Shown piece after piece: positions 1-5,200 of a DNA stretch of 7,769 nt; position 1 is the stretch's first letter; each line of letters begins with the position of its first letter. The DNA is from Planctomycetaceae bacterium (lineage in GTDB: Bacteria; Planctomycetota; Planctomycetia; Pirellulales; Thermoguttaceae), in contig JAISQH010000142.1 in assembly GCA_031274385.1 (NCBI GenBank), forward strand, positions 1-7,769, given 5' to 3'. Position numbers and translations under genes: made by a program. Below the pieces are notes generated by a model. That model was not told where the DNA came from, ran no database searches, and was given only the letters and a program-made list of their open reading frames with translations.

Positions 1-1
1 A

Positions 2-172
2 ATATCCTCCGAAGAAACGCAAGATAATTGGACAGTAATTTTGATCATCTTCTCAACAATACTTCTGATCCTCTGCACAAGCGGCATCGGTTATCTCACA
101 TTTGAAAACATCAATTCACGAAACGAAAATATACAACTAAAAAATGAAATCGCAGAATTAAAAAAAATATAA
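2..172 (+). CDS. Single-TM coiled-coil protein, 3' part of 0-frame (start outside window)
   Basis: The reading frame is open from the left edge and ends at TAA 170-172, so the N-terminus is missing. The 56 visible residues show one hydrophobic membrane segment (about residues 11-33, containing LILCTSGIGYL), then a charged heptad-like stretch (LKNEIAELKK) that looks like the start of a coiled coil. The end of the TM segment resembles that of the next gene at 524 (LAMCGGVGYL), so the two are probably paralogues. The stop lies directly after a run of eight A. Reading -1 from that run continues the coiled coil into the frame that ends at 534, so this is probably only the first part of a longer protein. 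No known family was recognised and the function is unknown. Confidence 0.6.
   Translation: MSSEETQDNWTVILIIFSTILLILCTSGIGYLTFENINSRNENIQLKNEIAELKKI
160..166 (+). other. A_AAA_AAA slippery heptamer / homopolymer in coding frame
   Basis: Eight A residues occupy 160-167. In the incoming frame (TTA AAA AAA ATA TAA) bases 160-166 form the classical X_XXY_YYZ slip site A_AAA_AAA, with the 0-frame stop at 170-172. A -1 shift (or one extra A) joins the upstream coiled coil to the open frame ending at 534. I see only a weak 4-bp complementarity downstream (CAGA 191-194 with TCTG 204-207) and no convincing stimulatory hairpin or pseudoknot. Polymerase slippage, a natural indel or a sequencing error are therefore all as plausible as programmed ribosomal frameshifting. 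Confidence 0.5.
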
Positions 173-534
173 AAACGTTACACGAAAATACAGATCGATT
201 GTGTCTGTGGAGCGAATCAAATGAAGTTATTCATCGCAAACGATTAGAAGATTTACGTCATTGTCAACTGGACATTTTGCTTCTTCAAGGATGGCAAAAA
301 GTTGCCCACAAGGGAAGTAGTTATTGGAAAATAGGAACTAATAATGGAGATCGTCTATTACCAGTATTGTTACAATTGCAACAACCAACTCCCCTAATTT
401 TAGAAGAACCTCAATCACTCAAAGAATCACGTATCGAAAATAGCCCGCTCGATACACCAAAACAAGAGCAACGTAAAAAGAACAACAATCCACAACAACC
501 ATCAAACTCAAAGGAACCAAAAAATGTCCGATGA
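166..534 (+). CDS. Downstream (-1 frame) part of the single-TM coiled-coil protein
   Basis: This frame continues the upstream coding region after a -1 shift at the A8 run. The joint reads ELKKNIKTLHENTDRLCLW, an uninterrupted coiled coil. It leads into a short domain (with HCQLDILLLQGWQKVAHKG and SSYWKIG) and a Gln/Asn/Lys/Pro-rich tail. There is no ATG in this frame; the only conventional independent start is TTG at 199, which has no Shine-Dalgarno site, so independent translation is unlikely. The tail element PLILEEP resembles PFIQLEEP in the next gene, again suggesting paralogy. The joined visible product would be about 177 residues. The end overlaps the next gene by 11 bases, which is typical of translational coupling. 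No family was recognised; the coding call is moderately sure, the function unknown. Confidence 0.55.
   Translation, partial: NIKTLHENTDRLCLWSESNEVIHRKRLEDLRHCQLDILLLQGWQKVAHKGSSYWKIGTNNGDRLLPVLLQLQQPTPLILEEPQSLKESRIENSPLDTPKQEQRKKNNNPQQPSNSKEPKNVR
511..515 (+). promoter_or_regulatory. Ribosome binding site for the gene at 524
   Basis: AAGGA lies 8 bases before the ATG at 524 and inside the end of the preceding gene. It fixes the start at 524 and supports coupled translation. Confidence 0.6.
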
Positions 535-1018
535 TAAAATTATAATTGATGTAGACGACATTGCTGCTGTTACACCGCCTCCGCAAACTGCTTCGCAACA
601 GGTCGTTACACAAACAACAAATTGGTCAGAAACACTGCCGCAAAATAAAAGATATTTTATAGCAATAATTGTTGTTTTGAATTTTGTTTTAACGCTTGCA
701 ATGTGCGGCGGCGTAGGCTATCTCGTTGTTGACAAATTTCAAAAAATCGAAACAAAAAATCAACCGGAGAAAAAACAGCCGTTCATTCAATTGGAAGAAC
801 CAGAAAATGAAGAACAACTGCCAACGCAACCTGTTGACGAAAAAGTGCTGTGTACAAAAAAACAATCGGCAACTCCGCCTGTTGACGAAAAAGCACCAGT
901 TACAAAAGAACAACTGGTAGTACAACCTATTGACGAAAAGAAAACGGAAGAAAATAACAACGTGAAAAATCAAGAAAAAGGAGAAACGGTAAATGACGAT
1001 AAAAATAACGGAAACTGA
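524..1018 (+). CDS. Single-TM membrane protein with 16-residue tail repeats
   Basis: A 164-residue protein of unknown function. Residues 1-44 are polar and start with an acidic-hydrophobic motif (DKIIIDVDDI) that recurs near the N-termini of the next two proteins. One membrane segment spans about residues 45-69 (with CGGVGYL). The rest is a charged, low-complexity tail carrying tandem repeats of the type PVDEKxxxTKxQxxxx, which start at residues 103, 119 and 135. There is no signal-peptidase site, so an N-in, single-pass topology with the tail outside is likely. The TM segment and the LEEP element resemble the preceding protein, suggesting an old tandem duplication. The start is supported by AAGGA 8 bases upstream. 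Its last 26 bases overlap the protease gene. It may be a scaffold or ligand for its membrane neighbours; that is inference only. Confidence 0.8.
   Translation: MSDDKIIIDVDDIAAVTPPPQTASQQVVTQTTNWSETLPQNKRYFIAIIVVLNFVLTLAMCGGVGYLVVDKFQKIETKNQPEKKQPFIQLEEPENEEQLPTQPVDEKVLCTKKQSATPPVDEKAPVTKEQLVVQPIDEKKTEENNNVKNQEKGETVNDDKNNGN
811..940 (+). repeat. 48-bp in-frame tandem repeat, about 2.7 copies
   Basis: The sequence CCTGTTGACGAAAAA recurs, with changes, at 830, 878 and 926, exactly 48 bases apart. AGAACAACTG at 811 and 907 is in the same register (96 bases). The period is a multiple of three and encodes the 16-residue repeats in the tail of the protein at 524-1018. Copies have diverged mostly outside the PVDEK core. 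Confidence 0.8.
978..983 (+). promoter_or_regulatory. Ribosome binding site for the protease gene
   Basis: AAGGAG stands 9 bases before ATG 993, inside the preceding gene. It is the best Shine-Dalgarno site in the window and it decides the start. Confidence 0.75.
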
Positions 1019-1955
1019 TATCAATTCGCAAAACGAACCGTCAAAACGAGCAGATATAGTTATTGAGGTTGAGGATTTGTTTGCGGAGCAGCCGCAGTCT
1101 GTTCCTCCGTTATCTGTTCAGTCCTTGCCGAAGTTGACACCGCCTCGTTTTGGTAAAGATAAAAAAATTTTGATAGGAATTATTGTCAGTGTTATTGTGT
1201 TCTTTTTTGTTGCGGGAAGTTTGATTGCGGTATTCAATAGCGGTACGGTTTTTCTTCCGCCGCCGCCGATTGACAATAACCCTGTTACCGATTCCGGTAC
1301 CGTTATGCCGTTACAAGAAATTAGTGAAATCATTAAACAAGCCAAAAAAGCAACTGTTATGATAAGTACCGAAGTAAAAACTTGGGGATTTTTAACCGGA
1401 CATGTACAAGGAACAGGAATTGCGGTTGCCCGAAAACAAAAGTACGTGTTGGTACTAACAAACCGGCATGTTGTTGAAGGCGGAATCAAGTACGATATTT
1501 GCACGAATGATCATAAAAAATATAACGGAACCGTTGTTGTGTTTCCGAAAAAAAAAGAGATTGATCTCGCGTTGTTGGTGATTCAAGACGATGGTAACAA
1601 TGTTGTGCCGTCATTACCACTCGGCAGTTATTCATCGGTAACGCAAGGGAGTGAAGTGGTCGCATTGGGTCATCCTGAAGGATTGGAATTTTCCGTAACG
1701 CGCGGTATCGTGTCGGCATTGCGGGGGGGATTGTATATCCAAACTGATGCGGCAATCAATCACGGCAATAGCGGCGGTCCTTTAATAACCCGAACAGGAC
1801 ACGTTGTTGGAATTAATACGTTCATATTGCGTAACAAACATGCAGAGGGGCTAGGTTTTGCAATACGCGCCGATTATTCATTACAAGAAGACCAGTGGAG
1901 TTTTATTGAGGACATTACGCCTCTTTACAATGAATTACTAAAACAAAAACATTAA
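993..1955 (+). CDS. Membrane-anchored trypsin-like serine protease (HtrA/DegP-like catalytic domain, no PDZ)
   Basis: A 320-residue protein. Residues 1-57 are cytoplasmic and polar and contain ADIVIEVEDLF, similar to the N-terminal motif of the genes on either side. Residues 58-82 form one TM anchor, followed by a Pro-rich linker. Residues 107-296 are a chymotrypsin-fold catalytic domain: His159 in TNRHVV, Asp191 in EIDLALL and Ser260 in HGNSGGPL form an intact triad, with the family-typical ALGHPEG and VVGIN elements. No PDZ domain follows, unlike HtrA/DegP, and the C-terminus is short. A single N-terminal anchor places the protease outside the cytoplasmic membrane. It overlaps the upstream gene by 26 bases and lies 16 bases before the FHA gene, so co-expression is likely. 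The substrate is unknown. Cleavage of neighbouring membrane proteins or quality control at the envelope are possibilities, not evidence. Confidence 0.93.
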   Translation: MTIKITETDINSQNEPSKRADIVIEVEDLFAEQPQSVPPLSVQSLPKLTPPRFGKDKKILIGIIVSVIVFFFVAGSLIAVFNSGTVFLPPPPIDNNPVTDSGTVMPLQEISEIIKQAKKATVMISTEVKTWGFLTGHVQGTGIAVARKQKYVLVLTNRHVVEGGIKYDICTNDHKKYNGTVVVFPKKKEIDLALLVIQDDGNNVVPSLPLGSYSSVTQGSEVVALGHPEGLEFSVTRGIVSALRGGLYIQTDAAINHGNSGGPLITRTGHVVGINTFILRNKHAEGLGFAIRADYSLQEDQWSFIEDITPLYNELLKQKH

Positions 1956-1971
1956 CTCAATCCAAACAACA

Positions 1972-3171
1972 ATGAGTGACAAAATCAGCATTTCATTAGA
2001 CGAAGTCAACAGCCCGGAAGTTGACGCGAAAATCCGCATTGATCTTGCAATGCTTCGAACGGCAGAACACCAAAAAGAAATCTTGCGGGATTATAAACCC
2101 GTACCAACAACCAACGGTAACATTTTTTATAAGACTGTTGTGTATCTTGCATTGTTTGGTTTGGGATTCGGGTTTGTAGGTTGGTGCGCGTCAGAAATTT
2201 TTATGCAAGTTTCCGAACAAGCCGAAAAAGATGCTATTGAAAAAGCGAGACCGGAAGTAGAACGGATTATCAAGGAAAACGCACAAGAAATCAAAACCAA
2301 GATTGACTCCGGTGAAATTACGGTAGAAAAACATTACTATAATATTATAATGGAGATCGTGAGTAAAGATGAGGAATATCAAATTATTGCACTTGCTTGT
2401 ACTATTTTCTGGTATATTTTGATTTGTGGCATTATTGGTTTTGGTTTATCATCTGCCGAAAGATTTATGGAAGGCAACTATTCTCGTGCGATAATTTGTG
2501 GTTTGATTGCTATCGGAATTGGAATACCAGTGGGAATTATTGGACTTTTTGTTGCAGGATTCTTTTACAACACACTCGGCGGCGGTCAACTAGAAACAAA
2601 TTTTGCGGTTCAGATGTTTGCTCGTGCATTGGCTTGGTTATTTATCGGTTGTTTTGTCGGTATTGCCCCCGGTATGGTGATGCGGAATTGGAAAAAATTT
2701 GGGCTTGGAGTAGCGGGTGGTGCGGTTGGCGGGTTGCTTGGCGGGTTGTTTTTTGACCCGATATCGATTGTAACACAAACGGCAGTTTTGTCGCGGTTAG
2801 TTGGAATCGTCGGTTTTGGTGTTCTCGCGGGAATCGCGATAGGTTTAATGGAAGAAGCGGCGAAACAAGGTTGGCTTAAAGTTGTTGCCGGTGTGATTGC
2901 GGGAAAACAATTTATCATTTACAAAAATCCGACTGTCATCGGCAGTTCTCCGAAGTGCGAAATTTATTTGTTCAAAGACACCGACGTGATGCCGCAACAC
3001 GCCGCTATCCGGCAACAAGGCAATTCGTACATTATCGAACAACTTGATCAACGCCGCCCGTTGTTTATCAGCGGACAACCGGTACAACGTCACACATTGC
3101 GTAACGGAGATCAAATCGGAATCGGAAAATCCCTTTTCGTTTTCGGAACAAAAGAGATTCAAAACCATTAA
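1972..3171 (+). CDS. Six-TM membrane protein with C-terminal FHA domain
   Basis: A 399-residue protein. Residues 1-51 are cytoplasmic and begin with DKISISLDEV, the motif shared with the two preceding proteins. TM1 is at about 52-75. Residues 80-135 are a charged helical, probably coiled-coil, segment predicted outside. TM2-TM6 lie at about 137-160, 172-197, 213-236, 243-263 and 272-292, and the last ones are very Gly-rich. Residues 302-394 fit a forkhead-associated domain (TVIGSSPKCEIYL, QHAAI, FISGQPV, LRNGDQIGIG), facing the cytoplasm if six TMs are right. FHA domains normally bind phosphothreonine, but here the usual Arg after IG is Ser325, the Ser-Arg before xHA is Met340-Pro341, and the NG turn is SG, so phosphopeptide binding may be lost. 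ATG 1972 has no Shine-Dalgarno site. It lies 16 bases after the protease gene and 55 bases before the first RING gene. Confidence 0.88.
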   Translation: MSDKISISLDEVNSPEVDAKIRIDLAMLRTAEHQKEILRDYKPVPTTNGNIFYKTVVYLALFGLGFGFVGWCASEIFMQVSEQAEKDAIEKARPEVERIIKENAQEIKTKIDSGEITVEKHYYNIIMEIVSKDEEYQIIALACTIFWYILICGIIGFGLSSAERFMEGNYSRAIICGLIAIGIGIPVGIIGLFVAGFFYNTLGGGQLETNFAVQMFARALAWLFIGCFVGIAPGMVMRNWKKFGLGVAGGAVGGLLGGLFFDPISIVTQTAVLSRLVGIVGFGVLAGIAIGLMEEAAKQGWLKVVAGVIAGKQFIIYKNPTVIGSSPKCEIYLFKDTDVMPQHAAIRQQGNSYIIEQLDQRRPLFISGQPVQRHTLRNGDQIGIGKSLFVFGTKEIQNH

Positions 3172-3183
3172 ACGCAACAATAG

Positions 3184-3212
3184 TTGTCAATATTTAACCT
3201 TAACCCTTTAAC
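3184..3212 (+). promoter_or_regulatory. Weak candidate sigma70-type promoter before the RING genes
   Basis: TTGTCA (3184-3189) and TTTAAC (3207-3212) are separated by 17 bases and match 5 of 6 and 4 of 6 consensus positions. They lie in the 55-base gap, the largest within the operon. Transcription would begin very close to ATG 3227, giving an almost leaderless mRNA, which would fit the missing Shine-Dalgarno site. In AT-rich DNA such matches arise by chance. The stretch also holds three TTAACC units (3194-3213). Confidence 0.22.
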
Positions 3213-3237
3213 CTTTTATTGAAACAATGAGTAATAC
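3206..3237 (+). repeat. 32-bp exact direct repeat, copy 1 (RING gene leader)
   Basis: The leader and first codons of the first RING gene (with CCTTTTATTGAAACA just before ATG 3227) are repeated without a mismatch at 4304-4335, in front of the second RING gene, 1098 bases away. It marks the 5' end of the tandem duplication; beyond it the coding copies have diverged. It contains no Shine-Dalgarno site. Confidence 0.9.
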
Positions 3238-4309
3238 CTCATCATGTTGTCCTGTTTGCGGTTTCGCAGTTGAATCGAACGATAGTGTTACGGAGTGTCT
3301 GGATTGTAAAATCGTGCATCACGAAGAATGTTGGCACGAAAACAAAGGTTGTTCAACTTATGGTTGCCCGCAAGTCAATGCTCTCAACCCGCCAATGAAA
3401 ATTGATATTCTAGCTGATCCAGATAATCAGCCATATTACGGTAATCCGAATTACGGCAATCAACCCAATTACGGTAACAACTTTGTTCTTCCGCCAGTTC
3501 ATCCGGCATTACAAAAAATCAAATTCGCTTTTCATGGTTGGTGGATTTCTTGGGTTGTATGTTGGTTTGGGGCAATTATTATTGGTGCAATAACTCCCGA
3601 AGACACTCAGGTACAACAAGGTTTTGGACAGTTCGTACTGATTGTACTGATTCCCTGTATGATATTTGGTTGCATGCTTTTTTACCGCCTGTGGAGTGTT
3701 ACGGATATAAGTGTTCGGAATAATACTACTCCGAGTTTTGCAACGTTTGGATTCTATATACCGTTTTACGGTATTTACTGGTTTGTTGCCGGATTCTATC
3801 AATTGGTTGACAATATAAATAAAACACTCTCTTTGCGTGGCAACAATTATCAAGTTAATGTTCGTTCGCTAGGTGCTTGGGCTGGTGGGTTATACATTAT
3901 CTTTTCTTGTATTGCCAATGTAGCCGGTGACTCAGAACAATTAATCTGCGCAGTGGTTATGTTTATCGTCGTTCCCATCATGCTCCTATTTTATTACCTC
4001 TCCTGTATCAAAGGGGCAGAGCAAATTCTGAATAGTCCCCCACTCTCAATAGAGGATGTCAAACAACAACCTTACAATCCAGAACCATTTTTAATACCAA
4101 CTGATTTACCAGTATCTGCGATTATAAGTATCATTTTTATTTTTTTGCCATGGCTAGGTCCAATCACCTTATGTGTTGGATTATGGGCAATATCCGATAT
4201 TCGTAAACGTCCCAGTCACAGAGGTATTTTGTATGCTTTTGCAAGTACGTTTGCAGGAGGATTTTTTACATTGATTTACGCAATAATAATTATCGGTATT
4301 CAACTTTAA
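3227..4309 (+). CDS. Prokaryotic RING-finger membrane protein, long copy (extra C-terminal two-TM module)
   Basis: A 360-residue protein. Residues 7-48 form a cross-brace zinc finger of the prokaryotic RING family 1 type: C8/C11, C24/C27, H32/C35 and C42/C47, with CPVCG, HHEECW and YGCP. Residues 68-85 hold NYGNQP-type repeats as a flexible linker. A membrane domain with about five TMs follows (103-122, 132-153, 172-190, 214-233, 240-262) and includes FYIPFYGIYWFVAGFY, a pattern common in poorly characterised bacterial membrane proteins. Residues 293-360 add two TMs in a DUF4190-like arrangement (PVSAIIS, GLWAISDIRKRP); the second RING protein lacks this part. Eukaryotic RINGs act as ubiquitin E3 ligases by recruiting an E2, and an E2-like protein is encoded two genes downstream. 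An E3-like or adaptor role is therefore a reasonable inference but unproven in bacteria of this type. The RING probably faces the cytoplasm. Confidence 0.88.
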   Translation: MSNTSSCCPVCGFAVESNDSVTECLDCKIVHHEECWHENKGCSTYGCPQVNALNPPMKIDILADPDNQPYYGNPNYGNQPNYGNNFVLPPVHPALQKIKFAFHGWWISWVVCWFGAIIIGAITPEDTQVQQGFGQFVLIVLIPCMIFGCMLFYRLWSVTDISVRNNTTPSFATFGFYIPFYGIYWFVAGFYQLVDNINKTLSLRGNNYQVNVRSLGAWAGGLYIIFSCIANVAGDSEQLICAVVMFIVVPIMLLFYYLSCIKGAEQILNSPPLSIEDVKQQPYNPEPFLIPTDLPVSAIISIIFIFLPWLGPITLCVGLWAISDIRKRPSHRGILYAFASTFAGGFFTLIYAIIIIGIQL

Positions 4310-4335
4310 CCTTTTATTGAAACAATGAGTAATAC
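4304..4335 (+). repeat. 32-bp exact direct repeat, copy 2 (RING gene leader)
   Basis: Identical to 3206-3237. Here the repeat also supplies the TAA stop (4307-4309) of the first RING gene, so the duplicated leader begins inside the end of the preceding copy and leaves a 15-base gap between the genes. Confidence 0.9.
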
Positions 4336-5197
4336 ATCATCGTGTTGTCCTGTTTGCGGTTTCGCAGTTGAATTGAACGATAGGGTTACGGAGTGTCCGG
4401 TTTGTAAAGTCGTGCATCACGAAGAATGTTGGTACGAAAACAAGGGATGTTCAACTTATGGTTGCCCGAAAGTCAATGCCCTCAACCCGCCGGTGAGAAT
4501 TGATATTCCGTTTGGTTCAGGTAATCAGCCAAACTATAATCATCAGCCCAATTACGGCAGTACGAATTACGGTAATCAACCCAATTACGGTAACAACTTT
4601 ATTCTTCCGCCGGTTCATCCGGCATTACAAAAAATCAAATTTGCGTTTCATGGATGGTGGATTTCTTGGGTTGTATTTTGGTTGCTGGCAATACTTTTTG
4701 CTACTGTAAATCCCGAAGATACTCAAGCACAAGCCGTTTTTGAAATCTTTGTACGGATTCCCTGGGCGATCTTCGGCTGTATTCTTTTTTACCGTTTGTG
4801 GAATGTTACGGATGTAAGTGTACGGAATAATGTCGGTGCGGGCAATGCAGCAGCCGGGTTCTTCATACCGTTTTACAATATTTACTGGTTTGTTACCGGA
4901 CTTTACCGATTACCGGACAATATCAATAAAACACTCTCTTTGCGCGGCATTAATCACCGCGTTAATGTTTGTTCGTTTGGCGGCTGGATCGGCGCATTGT
5001 GGCTTATCTTTTCATATATGGGTACCATTCCTGATCCCGGTATTCTAAACTTTTGTATATTTGTTACATTCCTCATCGTTCCTGTCATGCTCCTCTTTTA
5101 TTATCTTTCCTGCATCAAAGGAGCGGAACAAATTTTGAATGGTCAACATTACCCTAACAATCAACAATATCAATTCCCACAATCCTACTCCTACTAA
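4325..5197 (+). CDS. Prokaryotic RING-finger membrane protein, short copy
   Basis: A 290-residue tandem paralogue of the preceding gene. The RING at residues 7-48 keeps all eight ligands (C8/C11, C24/C27, H32/C35, C42/C47), and C24 now lies in a second CPVC motif. The linker (residues 68-91) is longer and has more NYGN units (QPNYGS, TNYGNQPNYGN). Five TM segments follow at about 107-127, 138-156, 174-192, 218-236 and 241-263, including FFIPFYNIYWFVTGLY. The protein ends after SCIKGAEQILN with a short polar Gln/Tyr/Asn tail, where the first copy continues into a two-TM module. It has the same leader and probable start as its paralogue and lies 3 bases before the E2-like gene, so the two are very likely co-translated. 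An E3-like or scaffold partner of that E2 is the most economical reading. Heterodimerisation of the two RING proteins is also possible. Confidence 0.88.
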   Translation: MSNTSSCCPVCGFAVELNDRVTECPVCKVVHHEECWYENKGCSTYGCPKVNALNPPVRIDIPFGSGNQPNYNHQPNYGSTNYGNQPNYGNNFILPPVHPALQKIKFAFHGWWISWVVFWLLAILFATVNPEDTQAQAVFEIFVRIPWAIFGCILFYRLWNVTDVSVRNNVGAGNAAAGFFIPFYNIYWFVTGLYRLPDNINKTLSLRGINHRVNVCSFGGWIGALWLIFSYMGTIPDPGILNFCIFVTFLIVPVMLLFYYLSCIKGAEQILNGQHYPNNQQYQFPQSYSY

Positions 5198-5200
5198 AGA

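Noticed and set aside
199..534. Independent gene starting at TTG 199
   Set aside because: There is no Shine-Dalgarno site and no in-frame ATG, and the sequence just upstream in the same frame continues the coiled coil of the previous gene; a frameshifted continuation explains it better.
689..1024. Long reverse-strand open frames opposite the genes at 524, 993, 1972, 3227 and 6389 (for example 689-1024, 1118-1504, 2845-3180, 3509-3853)
   Set aside because: They lie wholly opposite genes with clear domains, show low-complexity Phe/Leu or Ser/Arg-biased translations and lack ribosome binding sites; they mirror the codon bias of the + strand genes.
4077..4309. C-terminal module of the first RING gene as a separate gene
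   Set aside because: The frame is continuous with the RING and TM domain, with no start codon bearing a ribosome binding site at the boundary; it is best read as a fused domain absent from the paralogue.
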